Counted from the first letter of the stretch, positions 45,521-54,888 are shown. The stretch: 64,000 nt of DNA from JAISFI01 sp031553775 (GCA_031553775.1 JAVBLA010000016.1:62001-126000), one strand, 5' to 3'. The notes: generated by a model not told the origin, from the letters alone. Numbers and translations: made by a program.

Positions 45521-47509
45521 ATGAAAAAACGAATGCTTATTGGCTTGATTTTAGGCTTTCTACCTGTTTTTTTTATTGCGGCACAAGAAAAGGCTAAGTT
45601 TGGGAAAATCACACCTGAAGAGTTAACCATGACCGTTTATGAAAACGATTCTACTGCGTCGGCAGTGGTTTTGTATGAGGAAATGTATACCCGGTATGAA
45701 TATGATCAGTATGCTCTTTTTCGGGTAGTCAATCAATATTTTGTCCGGATCAAGATCCTTACCGATGAAGGATTAAGCCAGGCAGATCGTTCTATTCATA
45801 AATATGTAGGTAATACAAGGCAAAACAGTGAAATACTTTCTGGCCTTTCGGGATTTACCTATAATATGGAGAATGGGAATATCGAAAAAGTTAAATTATC
45901 CAAGGAACATATTTTTGAAGAAAAAGTGTCCGATTACCTGGTACGGGTTAAATTTGCCTTTCAGTCGGTAAAACCGGGTTCGGTGATAGAATATAAATAT
46001 GAACTTTCTTCTCCTCGTAACGCGGATTTGAACGATTATTATTTCCAACGCTCCATCCCTGTGAAATACAGTCGTTTTTATTTGCAGATTCCGGAATATT
46101 TCTCCTTTAGTAAAGAGATAAAAGGGATGGAAAGGGTAACCTTGAAGCAAACCAAGGAAAATAAGACCATGTTTGTAGGCTCTAGTTCAATGAATTACAC
46201 CGCCGATATTTATGATTTCGAAGCAGAAGACCTTCCCGGCCTGAAAGATGAAAGCTACGTGTGGTTTGTTGGTGATTTCCTTGCTCGTGTTACTTTTGAA
46301 CTAAGCAGTTTTATTATTCCCGGAGTTGTACATAAGCAATATAATAATAGCTGGCGCACAGTGGAAGAAACGCTGATTAACTCGAATGGTTTCGGGAAAC
46401 AGTTTGATCATAAATTATTTAAAACCGAATTGGCAACCTTGTTTACACCGGAAATGACGGAAACGGATAAAGTAAGGGCTGTATATAATATGGTACGTTC
46501 AAAAGTAGCCTGGAATGATAAAAATACCATGTGGGTGAAAAATCCAAAAGATGCCTTGAAGAAAGGCATGGGAACCAGTGGCGAAATCAATGCCTTGCTC
46601 ATCTGCGCCCTCCGGGAAGCCGGGTTCGATGCCTATCCTGTGGTAATGAGATTGCGGAATACAGGACGTCCCCCCATTTCCCACCCCACTATCGATAACC
46701 TGAATTATTTTATCGTTGCAGTCACAGCAGAAGGCAAACCGGTGTATCTGGATGCATCCGCGAAATATGGCGACTTGAATGTAATGGCTTCAGGGTGTTT
46801 GTCTGACTTTGCCCGGAATATCTTCGGACCGGCAGGCTCCGGCTGGGTAGACCTGAGCTCAATATCTAAAAGTATGGAAGTGATGGGGGTTATGGCCCGT
46901 TTCAATGAAGAGGGAATTTTGTCGGGGGAAGTACAGATATCCAAAAGCAATGAGCTGGCTTATGACTTTAGAACTGCCTATGAAAAATACAAAGATGAGC
47001 AGGAGTTCTTTGATGAAAGAGCGGCTGCAGCGCATGTGGATATACCGAATCATGAGATACTGAATCTGAAAGAAACAGATAAAAAAGTACAGTTGAAGTT
47101 TTCATATACTAAAAAAGAAGCAACAACAGGTGATGAATATATTTATCTGAATCCGATTATATTCCCGTTGTATGAAGAAAATCCCTTCAAAGCCGAAAGC
47201 CGGAAACTTCCTGTAGAATTCAATTATCCTTTTGAAAAAAGAATCAATGCGGTTTTCGATATACCGGAAGGATATGTGGTGGACGGTTTACCTGAATCCA
47301 TCAAAATTTCCTTTTCGGAGAATAATGATGCCTCTTACCAATATATGATCAATGAAGATAAAAATACGCGTAAAGTGATGGTTAACCTCCGGTTGACATT
47401 GAATCGCATTATTTATCTTCAACCCGAGTATGAAATTCTCCGTAATTTCTTTTTGCATCTGACTACCAGTAACAATGAACAAATAGTTCTCAAAAAAATC
47501 ACCCAATAA
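45521..47509 (+). CDS. Secreted DUF3857 and transglutaminase-like protein, active-site Cys replaced
   Basis: 662 residues, signal peptide (about 1-22; FFIAAQEKA). N-terminal DUF3857 domain (about 45-250; VKPGSVIEYKYELSSPR), then a transglutaminase-like fold (about 290-430), then a C-terminal beta domain. At the usual catalytic Cys of transglutaminase folds the sequence reads GMGTSGEINALL, with Ser353; the later IDNLNYFIV and VYLDASAKYGD regions match the His and Asp strands only loosely. Probably non-catalytic or altered. The role of this family is unknown; members are common as envelope proteins in Bacteroidota. It pairs with the next gene, 27 bases downstream. Confidence 0.85.
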   Translation: MKKRMLIGLILGFLPVFFIAAQEKAKFGKITPEELTMTVYENDSTASAVVLYEEMYTRYEYDQYALFRVVNQYFVRIKILTDEGLSQADRSIHKYVGNTRQNSEILSGLSGFTYNMENGNIEKVKLSKEHIFEEKVSDYLVRVKFAFQSVKPGSVIEYKYELSSPRNADLNDYYFQRSIPVKYSRFYLQIPEYFSFSKEIKGMERVTLKQTKENKTMFVGSSSMNYTADIYDFEAEDLPGLKDESYVWFVGDFLARVTFELSSFIIPGVVHKQYNNSWRTVEETLINSNGFGKQFDHKLFKTELATLFTPEMTETDKVRAVYNMVRSKVAWNDKNTMWVKNPKDALKKGMGTSGEINALLICALREAGFDAYPVVMRLRNTGRPPISHPTIDNLNYFIVAVTAEGKPVYLDASAKYGDLNVMASGCLSDFARNIFGPAGSGWVDLSSISKSMEVMGVMARFNEEGILSGEVQISKSNELAYDFRTAYEKYKDEQEFFDERAAAAHVDIPNHEILNLKETDKKVQLKFSYTKKEATTGDEYIYLNPIIFPLYEENPFKAESRKLPVEFNYPFEKRINAVFDIPEGYVVDGLPESIKISFSENNDASYQYMINEDKNTRKVMVNLRLTLNRIIYLQPEYEILRNFFLHLTTSNNEQIVLKKITQ

Positions 47510-47536
47510 AAGCAATCCCTAATTTCCAATTGTTAT

Positions 47537-49462
47537 ATGAATTTCTACCTGAAATACCAATACATCTTTTACATCGGCTTGCTATTCTCCATCCATTCAT
47601 ATGCACAGCAATATCCGGTGGCAGATATTCCGGCCGATTTAAAAACGGATGCTAATGCTGTTATCCGTCTGGACGAAACCATCTTTGTTCAGCAGGATAT
47701 GAATAATGCTATTGAAAAAAATGTAAAAGTAATCACTGTATTTAATGGAAAGGGTAGGGGATTATCGGATATTGCGATTTCACAGGGAAGATTTCAAGAA
47801 CTAAAAAGTTTTTCGGGCGAAATTTATCTTGAATCAGGGAAACTATTCAGGAAGATAGGTAAAGGTGATTTGTCTGTTACCGCTTATTCGGATCATCTGG
47901 CAAGTGATGATTATTATAGTTACTATACATGTCCGGCACCCTCATATCCTTATACAGTTAAATATACTTATGAGGTAAAATGGAAAAACGGACTGGCCTA
48001 TTATCCCTCCTTTTTCCCGGTACCTTCGTTTGCATGTGCAGTAGAAAAATCCGTGTATAAATTACAGTTCCCGGCATCGATGTCCATCAGATATAAGGGA
48101 AATGATTATGCGCCACTTCCGGAACGAAGAGTTGAAAATAAGGATTCTGTTTATACCTGGATGTCCGAAAAAATCAAGGCTATATCCTGGGAACCGCTGT
48201 GCCCTTCCATTACAGAACTGACACCGTTTCTATTAGTTACTCCCAATGATTTTTGTTTTGATAAAGTATGTGGAAATCTTTCAACATGGAAAGGGGTTGG
48301 TCTCTTTTTGAAACAATTGCAGGAGCAACGGGATATTCTCCCTACCGAAACGGTTGCCAAAGTACGGGAAATGACATCTTCTGCGCAGAGCGAAAAGGAA
48401 AAAGTCGCAATCCTTTATAAGTATCTGCAGGAAAAGACTCGTTATGTTAGTATTAAATTAGGAATAGGTGGTTGGCAACCATTGACCGCTCTACAGGTGG
48501 ATAAAACCGGTTTTGGAGATTGCAAGGCTCTGACCAATTATATGAAAGCCTTGCTGGCATCTGTTGACATCAAGTCAGAATATGCCATTGTGCACACCGA
48601 TAAAAAAAGAATGTTCAAAGATTTTAGTACCCCTACGCAAGCGAATCATGTAATTTTGCAAGTACCTTTAGAAAACGACACTGTTTGGTTGGAATGTACC
48701 AGTCGTACTTTGCCTTTTGGTTATATTTATAGAGGTATTGCCGATCACGATGTGTTGTTGGTTTCCGGAGAGCAAAGTAAACTCTGTACGGTTCCGGATA
48801 CTCCTGAAAAAATACATGCTGAAATCAACTACATTTCAGTAAAATTGCAGGATGATGGAGATATGATATCTTCCGTAACCAGTAATTACAAAAATCATAA
48901 AATGGAGCCCTATCTGAATTTCGTGTTGCACAAGCCGGAAAAAGAGAGAATCAATCAACTGGCCCGGAGTTTGTCTTTGAATAAGACACAAATCAGCAAT
49001 ATACAAACAGAATATCTCGCAAAGGAATACCCCGAAATTACGATTAAATACGATTTGTATGCTGAAAAATATGCTAACAAGACAGGTAATCGCTTGTTCC
49101 TGAGCATGAATCCGTTCCGGAACGAATATAACAGTATCTTTTCTTCTTCTTCAAGAAAATTACCGTTGCGCCTTCCTTCTCCCGTACATCAAACCGATTC
49201 CGTTTTAATAGAACTCCCCAAAGGATATGTTGTTGAATCAAGCCTCAGACCGGTAAGCATTGAGTCTACCTGTGGTACATTTTCTTCTTCCATAATAGAA
49301 AATGACGGAAAACTGCTCATTGTGCAACAAGTACACATACCTGCCGGAAAATATTCTCCTGAATCTTACGCCGAAATAAAAGAATTCTTTAAGCAAATAG
49401 ACGGCAATCTTTCGGGACGGGTTGTGTTGCGGAAAGAGGAAACCAACAAAGGAGCCATTTAG
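47537..49462 (+). CDS. Secreted DUF3857 and transglutaminase-like protein with intact Cys and His
   Basis: 641 residues, signal peptide (about 1-24; SIHSYAQ). DUF3857 domain (about 40-240; YPYTVKYTYEVKW) followed by a transglutaminase-like domain (about 280-400): Cys329 in GFGDCKALTNYMKALL, His371 in QANHVIL and Glu386 in VWLECTS at the place where Asp is usual. A C-terminal beta-rich domain ends the protein. Unlike its upstream partner it retains the nucleophile, so the two may form an active/inactive pair. Substrate unknown; cell-envelope peptide or protein processing is a guess. Likely co-transcribed with the preceding gene. Confidence 0.87.
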   Translation: MNFYLKYQYIFYIGLLFSIHSYAQQYPVADIPADLKTDANAVIRLDETIFVQQDMNNAIEKNVKVITVFNGKGRGLSDIAISQGRFQELKSFSGEIYLESGKLFRKIGKGDLSVTAYSDHLASDDYYSYYTCPAPSYPYTVKYTYEVKWKNGLAYYPSFFPVPSFACAVEKSVYKLQFPASMSIRYKGNDYAPLPERRVENKDSVYTWMSEKIKAISWEPLCPSITELTPFLLVTPNDFCFDKVCGNLSTWKGVGLFLKQLQEQRDILPTETVAKVREMTSSAQSEKEKVAILYKYLQEKTRYVSIKLGIGGWQPLTALQVDKTGFGDCKALTNYMKALLASVDIKSEYAIVHTDKKRMFKDFSTPTQANHVILQVPLENDTVWLECTSRTLPFGYIYRGIADHDVLLVSGEQSKLCTVPDTPEKIHAEINYISVKLQDDGDMISSVTSNYKNHKMEPYLNFVLHKPEKERINQLARSLSLNKTQISNIQTEYLAKEYPEITIKYDLYAEKYANKTGNRLFLSMNPFRNEYNSIFSSSSRKLPLRLPSPVHQTDSVLIELPKGYVVESSLRPVSIESTCGTFSSSIIENDGKLLIVQQVHIPAGKYSPESYAEIKEFFKQIDGNLSGRVVLRKEETNKGAI

Positions 49463-49497
49463 ACTTTCTGTAAATTTTGTTTAATTGAGCATTAGGG

Positions 49498-49587
49498 CCT
49501 TAAGGACTGATTTTAAAAATTTCAAGGTCATTCTTTCAAGTCGTTTTATATGAAGGTCTTTAAAAACCTTAACGTCCGTCCTTAAGG
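49498..49587. repeat. Long imperfect inverted repeat after the DUF3857 pair
   Basis: CCTTAAGGAC (49498-49507) is matched by GTCCTTAAGG (49578-49587), with an inner AAGGT...ACCTT hairpin (49553-49570) and AT-rich sequence between. It may end transcription of the DUF3857 operon. Confidence 0.45.
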
Positions 49588-49636
49588 AAAACATATGGAT
49601 AATCAATTTTTGACCATTAGATTTTTTTTAATTTTA

Positions 49637-49685
49637 AAGAGCTGACGATGATGTTCCATCAAGGATTAGAAAAATCCCGGCTCTT
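49637..49685 (+). ncRNA. Compact predicted three-way RNA junction
   Basis: AAGAGCTG (49637-49644) pairs with CGGCTCTT (49678-49685, one G-U). Enclosed are a hairpin GATG/CATC (49647-49660) and a hairpin GGATT/AATCC (49663-49677). It lies upstream of both rpsL promoters, so it belongs to the 3' end of the DUF3857 transcript or to an independent RNA. Not recognised as a known family. Confidence 0.3.
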
Positions 49686-49766
49686 AACTCTTAACTAATA
49701 AGTTTTCCTCTTAAAAGTTAAATAAGTTTAAATATCGCAGCATTTCCCAGTCCGCCGCTTCCCCTC

Positions 49767-49798
49767 TTTGCTTGTTCCCTAAAAAAAACCTACCTTTG
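49767..49798 (+). promoter_or_regulatory. Distal rpsL operon promoter
   Basis: TTTG (49767-49770), 20 bases, TACCTTTG (49791-49798): an excellent match to the Bacteroidota primary promoter. Confidence 0.65.
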
Positions 49799-49842
49799 CC
49801 CCGTTTTTCGCTGTAAAAGTTCCGAATAATTGCAATAATCTA

Positions 49843-49872
49843 TTGATTATTCAAAAATTACTCGTATTTTTG
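49843..49872 (+). promoter_or_regulatory. Proximal rpsL operon promoter
   Basis: TTG (49843-49845), 19 bases, TATTTTTG (49865-49872), about 60 bases before the rpsL ATG. Together with the distal promoter it would give the tandem control common for ribosomal operons. Confidence 0.65.
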
Positions 49873-49935
49873 CAGCCCGAAATACGTAAATCGAGATTGT
49901 ATTATTATAAAAACTAAGAATTAAAAGTACAAAAA

Positions 49936-50349
49936 ATGCCTACTATTCAACAATTAGTAAGAAAAGGAAGGGCTGTTTTGGAAGTAAAAGGTAAATCTCC
50001 TGCATTGGATGCATGTCCTCAAAGACGTGGCGTTTGTGTAAGGGTTTACACCACCACTCCTAAAAAGCCTAACTCGGCTATGCGTAAAGTTGCCCGTGTT
50101 CGTTTGACCAATCTGAAGGAAGTAAATGCTTACATTCCGGGAGAAGGACATAACCTGCAGGAGCACTCTATCGTATTAGTAAGAGGTGGCCGTGTGAAAG
50201 ACCTTCCGGGTGTACGTTATCACATTGTACGCGGAACTTTGGATACTGCCGGTGTAAACGGTCGTACGCAAAGACGTTCCAAATACGGTGCGAAACGTCC
50301 GAAACCAGGAGCTGCTCCCGCTGCTGCCAAAGGAAAAGGTAAAAAGTAA
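49936..50349 (+). CDS. rpsL: Ribosomal protein S12
   Basis: 137 residues, decoding-centre protein of the 30S subunit. Contains CPQRRGVC, the TPKKPNSAMRK loop with Lys43 and Lys44, and GGRVKDLPGVRYH with Lys88 and Asp89. The positions linked to streptomycin resistance carry the sensitive (wild-type) residues. The Ala/Lys/Gly-rich C-terminal tail is longer than in E. coli. First gene of the str-S10-spc cluster. Confidence 0.99.
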   Translation: MPTIQQLVRKGRAVLEVKGKSPALDACPQRRGVCVRVYTTTPKKPNSAMRKVARVRLTNLKEVNAYIPGEGHNLQEHSIVLVRGGRVKDLPGVRYHIVRGTLDTAGVNGRTQRRSKYGAKRPKPGAAPAAAKGKGKK

Positions 50350-50387
50350 TTATTAATTAAAGGTTTTTTGGAAAAGCTATATATGAT

Positions 50388-50480
50388 GAGAAATTGAAAA
50401 TGGAAAATTGAAAATTGAAAATGAAATGTCTTTTTTGTTTTCTTTAATTTTCAATTTCTAATTCTCAATTTTCAATTCAA
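50388..50480. repeat. AT-rich palindromic element between rpsL and rpsG
   Basis: A left arm built of TTGAAAA/TGGAAAA units (50388-50426) and a right arm of TTTTCAA units (about 50443-50478) flank a T-rich loop, giving a long imperfect hairpin. It occupies most of the 208-base spacer. One of four such elements in the ribosomal operon. Confidence 0.7.
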
Positions 50481-50557
50481 TAGGTTGAGTAAATGATTCG
50501 GAGGAATCGTTGAAGACAGATAATTGGCAACCAAAAACAAACAAAATTGAACAAACA

Positions 50558-51034
50558 ATGAGAAAAGCAAAACCAAAGAAAAGACAGATCCTCCCGGATC
50601 CTGTTTTCGGTGATGTAAAGGTTACAAAATTTGTAAACCACCTGATGTATGATGGCAAAAAGAATATTGCCTTTGATATATTTTATTCCGCACTTGATAT
50701 CGTAAAGGCTAAATTGGCTAACGAAACAAAGTCTTCTCTTGAAATCTGGAAACAATCTTTAGATAACATCACCCCGCTTGTCGAAGTAAAATCCCGCCGT
50801 ATTGGAGGAGCCACATTCCAGGTACCTACTGAAATCCGTCCGGACCGCAAAGAGTCCATTTCAATGAAAAATATGATCTCTTACTCTCGCAAAAGAGGAG
50901 GAAAAACGATGGCCGATAAATTGGCTGCCGAAATCGTTGACGGCTTTAATAACCAGGGTGGAGCATACAAGAGAAAAGAAGACATGCATAGAATGGCCGA
51001 AGCCAACAGGGCTTTCGCTCATTTCAGATTCTAA
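50558..51034 (+). CDS. rpsG: Ribosomal protein S7
   Basis: 158 residues, 30S head assembly protein binding 16S rRNA. The ATG at 50558 (MRKAKPKKRQILPDPVFGD) fits the family; a longer frame from 50510 would read into the spacer. Family motifs include KFVNHLMYDGKK, TPLVEVKSRRIGGATFQVP and KRKEDMHRMAEANRAFAHF. In E. coli S7 represses the str operon; whether this applies here cannot be told. Confidence 0.99.
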   Translation: MRKAKPKKRQILPDPVFGDVKVTKFVNHLMYDGKKNIAFDIFYSALDIVKAKLANETKSSLEIWKQSLDNITPLVEVKSRRIGGATFQVPTEIRPDRKESISMKNMISYSRKRGGKTMADKLAAEIVDGFNNQGGAYKRKEDMHRMAEANRAFAHFRF

Positions 51035-51052
51035 TCAGATATTTAACTACAA

Positions 51053-53182
51053 ATGGCAAAAGGTTCAGACAAACAATTACAATTTACCAGGAACTTAGGT
51101 ATCATGGCCCACATCGATGCCGGAAAGACTACGACTTCCGAGCGTATTCTTTTTTACACCGGTTTGACTCATAAAATCGGTGAGGTACACGATGGTGCTG
51201 CAACCATGGACTGGATGGAGCAGGAGCAGGAACGTGGTATTACCATTACTTCTGCTGCTACAACAGCCAATTGGAAATATGCAGGTGATACATATAAAAT
51301 TAACTTGATAGATACTCCGGGACACGTAGACTTTACTGTGGAAGTAGAGCGTTCCCTGCGTATCCTCGATGGCGCTGTAGCCGCTTTCTGTGCCGTAGGT
51401 GGTGTTGAGCCCCAATCGGAAACAGTGTGGCGCCAGGCCGATAAATATAATGTGCCCCGTATCGGTTATGTCAATAAGATGGACCGTTCAGGTGCCAATT
51501 TCTTTGAAGTGGTGCGCCAGGTAAAAGACGTGCTGGGTGCGAACCCATGTCCGATTCAAATACCCATCGGTGCGGAAGAAACTTTCGTCGGTGTCGTGGA
51601 TCTGGTGAAAATGAAAGCTATTCTTTGGCATGATGAGACCATGGGAGCTGATTATTCAGTGGAAGAAGTTCCTGCCCAGGTGCTCGATGAAGCTCAGGAA
51701 TGGAGAGATAAAATGCTGGAAGTACTGGCAGAGTGCGACGATACATTGATGGAAAAATATTTCGATGATCCGTCCACTATTACTGAAGATGAAATCCGGG
51801 CTGCTATCCGTAAAGGAACATTGGCTATGCAGATCAATCCGATGATTTGCGGTTCATCTTTCAAAAACAAAGGAGTACAATGTCTTTTGGATGCTGCTTG
51901 CGCTTATCTGCCAAGTCCGGTAGATACTCCTGCAATTGAAGGTACTCATCCGGATGATCCGGAAAAAGTATTGGTTCGCCACCCGAGTTCGGAAGAACCT
52001 CTTTGTGCCCTGGCATTTAAAATCGCTACAGACCCGTATGTAGGCCGTCTTTGCTTTTTCCGTGTATATTCAGGAGAATTGGAAGCCGGATCTTATGTAT
52101 TTAACACCCGTTCGGATAAAAAAGAACGTATCTCCCGCTTGTTCCAAATGCACTCCAGCAAACAAAATCCGAAAGATTTTATTGGTTGTGGTGATATCGG
52201 TGCAGGAGTAGGTTTCAAAGATATCCGTACAGGAGATACGCTTTGTGATGAAGGTCATCCGATTGTTCTGGAATCAATGGACTTCCCGGAACCGGTTATC
52301 GGCATCGCTGTAGAGCCTAAAACCCAGAAGGATATGGATAAACTGGGTATGGGACTTAGCAAACTGGCTGAGGAAGATCCTACATTTACCGTCAAAACCA
52401 ATGAAGATACCGGACAAACGGTTATTTCCGGAATGGGTGAACTTCACCTGGAAATCATTATCGACCGTTTGAGAAGGGAATTCAAAGTGGAATGTAACCA
52501 GGGACGTCCGCAAGTATCTTATAAAGAGGCTATTACTCAGAGCGTTGAATTGCGCGAAACTTATAAGAAACAAACCGGAGGTCGCGGTAAATTTGCCGAT
52601 ATGATTGTTCGCGTAGGTCCTGCCGATGCTGACTTCGAAGGCGAATTGCAATTTGTAGATGAAATAAAAGGTGGAAATATTCCGAAAGAATATATTCCGT
52701 CTATTCAAAAAGGTTTTGCCCGTGCCATGAAAAATGGAGTGCTGGCAGGATATGCTTTGGATAAGCTGAAAGTAACGGTTATCGACGGTTCTTATCACCC
52801 GGTTGACTCCGATCAGTTATCATTCGAAATTTGTGCCATTCAGGCTTTCAAGAGCGCATCCGAAAAAGCTGCTCCGAAACTGATGGAACCGATTATGAAA
52901 CTGGAAGTCGTTACTCCGGAAGAAAATATGGGAGATGTGATCGGCGACTTGAACAAACGCCGCGGACAAGTAGAAGGTATGGACTCCAGTCGTACAGGCG
53001 CACGTATCGTGAAAGCTAAAGTACCTTTGGCAGAAACATTCGGATATGTAACCGCATTGCGTACCATTACATCCGGTCGTGCTACATCTACCATGTCGTT
53101 CTCTCATTACGAAGAAGTTTCTCCTTCTATCGCCAGACAAGTACTGACGGAAGTGAAAGGACGTGTAGATCTTGTAAAATAA
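51053..53182 (+). CDS. fusA: Elongation factor G
   Basis: 709 residues, translocation GTPase. G1 AHIDAGKTTTSERIL, G2 with ERGITITSAA, G3 DTPGHVDFTVEV, G4 NKMDRSG; domains II to V follow with GMGELHLEI in domain III and GRATSTMSFSHYEEV near the C-terminus. The position 18 bases after rpsG and its full length make this the housekeeping EF-G. No tuf gene follows, as is common in Bacteroidota. A hairpin terminator or attenuator lies between it and rpsJ. Confidence 0.99.
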   Translation: MAKGSDKQLQFTRNLGIMAHIDAGKTTTSERILFYTGLTHKIGEVHDGAATMDWMEQEQERGITITSAATTANWKYAGDTYKINLIDTPGHVDFTVEVERSLRILDGAVAAFCAVGGVEPQSETVWRQADKYNVPRIGYVNKMDRSGANFFEVVRQVKDVLGANPCPIQIPIGAEETFVGVVDLVKMKAILWHDETMGADYSVEEVPAQVLDEAQEWRDKMLEVLAECDDTLMEKYFDDPSTITEDEIRAAIRKGTLAMQINPMICGSSFKNKGVQCLLDAACAYLPSPVDTPAIEGTHPDDPEKVLVRHPSSEEPLCALAFKIATDPYVGRLCFFRVYSGELEAGSYVFNTRSDKKERISRLFQMHSSKQNPKDFIGCGDIGAGVGFKDIRTGDTLCDEGHPIVLESMDFPEPVIGIAVEPKTQKDMDKLGMGLSKLAEEDPTFTVKTNEDTGQTVISGMGELHLEIIIDRLRREFKVECNQGRPQVSYKEAITQSVELRETYKKQTGGRGKFADMIVRVGPADADFEGELQFVDEIKGGNIPKEYIPSIQKGFARAMKNGVLAGYALDKLKVTVIDGSYHPVDSDQLSFEICAIQAFKSASEKAAPKLMEPIMKLEVVTPEENMGDVIGDLNKRRGQVEGMDSSRTGARIVKAKVPLAETFGYVTALRTITSGRATSTMSFSHYEEVSPSIARQVLTEVKGRVDLVK

Positions 53183-53189
53183 AACAAAT

Positions 53190-53224
53190 GTCGGGAGAGG
53201 AAATGGCTCTTTTCCCGACTTTTA
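53190..53224 (+). terminator. Terminator or attenuator between fusA and rpsJ
   Basis: GTCGGGAGAG (53190-53199) pairs with the CTCTTTTCCCGAC region ending at 53219 (about nine to ten pairs, with G-U pairs), followed by TTTTATTTTG. It would split or attenuate the str part from the S10 part. Confidence 0.7.
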
Positions 53225-53251
53225 TTTTGATAATAACTAACAAATCAAACA

Positions 53252-53557
53252 ATGAGCCAAAAAATTAGAATCAAATTGAAATCTTACGACTACAACCTGG
53301 TTGACAAGTCGGCAGAAAAAATCGTAAAGACAGTGAAGTCTACCGGTGCCGTAGTAAGCGGTCCGATACCCCTTCCTACACACAAACGTATCTTTACGGT
53401 AAACCGTTCCACTTTTGTGAACAAGAAATCTCGTGAACAATTCGAATTGTCTTCTTACAAAAGGTTGATCGACATCTACAGCTCAACAGCTAAAACGGTA
53501 GATGCCCTGATGAAACTGGAACTGCCCAGCGGCGTAGAAGTAGAAATCAAAGTATAA
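53252..53557 (+). CDS. rpsJ: Ribosomal protein S10
   Basis: 101 residues, 30S head protein and transcription antitermination partner (NusE) of NusB. Contains IRIKLKSYDYNLVDKSAEKI, GPIPLPTHKRIFTV and KSREQFELSSYKRLIDI. First gene of the S10 part, 69 bases after fusA. Confidence 0.99.
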   Translation: MSQKIRIKLKSYDYNLVDKSAEKIVKTVKSTGAVVSGPIPLPTHKRIFTVNRSTFVNKKSREQFELSSYKRLIDIYSSTAKTVDALMKLELPSGVEVEIKV

Positions 53558-53564
53558 TTGTAGG

Positions 53565-53616
53565 GGCACATATTTTGTGCCAATGAAAATAGTCAGGGTG
53601 TAAGATGTTACTCCCT
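53565..53616 (+). other. Two stem-loops in the rpsJ-rplC spacer
   Basis: GGCACA/TGTGCC (53565-53581, loop TATTT) and a 9-bp stem with one mismatch AGGGTGTAA/TTACTCCCT (53595-53616, loop GATG). They sit in the 96-base gap before rplC and could be an autoregulatory leader for L3/L4 or a processing site. Confidence 0.45.
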
Positions 53617-53653
53617 AACAAGATAACAATCAAACAACTAAACAACAACTGAA

Positions 53654-54268
53654 ATGCCAGGATTATTAGGAAAAAAAATTGGAATGACATCCATTTTCAG
53701 TGCTGATGGAAAAAATCTTCCATGCACTGTTGTCGAAGTAGGTCCTTGTGTTGTTACCCAGGTGAAAACCGTTGAAACAGACGGTTATGAATCTGTCCAG
53801 ATCGGTTTTCAGGAAAAGAAGGAAAAACATACTTCCAAACCTGAAATGGGACACTTCAAAAAAGCCGGAACAACACCGAAGAGACACTTGGCCGAGTTCA
53901 AAAATCAAGGAGATTACAAACAAGGTGATGTAATCACGGTAGATTATTTTGATGGCGAAATTTATGTAGATGTAATCGGTACATCTAAAGGTAAAGGATT
54001 CCAGGGTGTTATGAAACGTCACAACTTTAAAGGGGTGGGTGAAGCTACTCTCGGACAGAGTGACCGTCAACGTCACCCGGGTTCTATCGGAGCCTGTTCT
54101 TATCCTGCCAAAGTATTCAAAGGAACACGTATGGGCGGTCAGATGGGTAATAAGAGAGTTACTGTACAAAATCTCCAGATAATTAAACTGATCCCGGAAC
54201 ACAACCTGATGTTGATCCGCGGTTCGGTGCCTGGGGCTAAAGGTTCAATCGTTTTAATTGAAAAATAA
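53654..54268 (+). CDS. rplC: Ribosomal protein L3
   Basis: 204 residues, early 50S assembly protein reaching the peptidyl-transferase centre. MPGLLGKKIGMTSIF start; KGKGFQGVMKRHNF; and GGQMGNKRVTVQNL, whose Gln is the target of the PrmB methylase in other bacteria. The last stop base overlaps the rplD ATG, suggesting translational coupling. Confidence 0.99.
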   Translation: MPGLLGKKIGMTSIFSADGKNLPCTVVEVGPCVVTQVKTVETDGYESVQIGFQEKKEKHTSKPEMGHFKKAGTTPKRHLAEFKNQGDYKQGDVITVDYFDGEIYVDVIGTSKGKGFQGVMKRHNFKGVGEATLGQSDRQRHPGSIGACSYPAKVFKGTRMGGQMGNKRVTVQNLQIIKLIPEHNLMLIRGSVPGAKGSIVLIEK

Positions 54269-54888
54269 TGGAATTAAGTGTATATAATATAAAAGGTGAA
54301 GATACCGGTAAAAAGGTAACACTGAACGATTCTGTATTCGCAATTGAGCCCAACGACCATGCTATTTATTTGGATGCCAAACAACATTTGGCCAATAAAC
54401 GCCAGGGGACTCATAAATCGAAAGAAAGGAGCGAAATATCTGGAAGTACCCGTAAGTTAGGTCGCCAGAAAGGTGGAGGCGGTGCCCGCCGCGGAGATAT
54501 CAATTCTCCCGTATTGGTAGGTGGAGGCCGTGTTTTCGGTCCTAAACCAAGGGATTACAGTTTCAAACTGAATAAAAAAGTAAAAGCACTGGCTCGTAAA
54601 TCGGCTTTGGCTTATAAGGCCAAAAACGATGCTATCATCGTGTTGGAAGACTTTACTTTTGACGCTCCCAAAACAAAAGAATTTGTTAGTTTGCTGAAAA
54701 ATCTGAAGTTAGAAGATCAGAGATCGCTGATGATCATGGGCGAATATAACAAAAATGTGTTATTGTCTGCACGCAACCTGCAACGGACAAATGTAGTAAC
54801 GGTTTCAGAACTGAATACTTACAAAGTGCTTAACGCTAAAAGCCTTGTAATTACCGAAAGTTCTTTGGCTGCAATCAATAACTTTTAA
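54268..54888 (+). CDS. rplD: Ribosomal protein L4
   Basis: 206 residues, lines the exit tunnel through its long loop (RKLGRQKGGGGARRGDINSP, then GGRVFGPKPRDYSF). In enterobacteria L4 represses its own operon; the stem-loops before rplC could be a place for similar control here, but that is only a suggestion. Start overlaps the rplC stop by one base. Confidence 0.99.
   Translation: MELSVYNIKGEDTGKKVTLNDSVFAIEPNDHAIYLDAKQHLANKRQGTHKSKERSEISGSTRKLGRQKGGGGARRGDINSPVLVGGGRVFGPKPRDYSFKLNKKVKALARKSALAYKAKNDAIIVLEDFTFDAPKTKEFVSLLKNLKLEDQRSLMIMGEYNKNVLLSARNLQRTNVVTVSELNTYKVLNAKSLVITESSLAAINNF

Noticed and set aside
49637..49685. Hammerhead ribozyme
   Set aside because: A CTGACGA stretch is present, but GAAA does not directly follow stem II and the cleavage-site core cannot be formed.
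53183..53251. Missing tuf gene after fusA as a deletion
   Set aside because: Direct fusA-rpsJ neighbours without tuf are usual in Bacteroidota, so this is not an anomaly.
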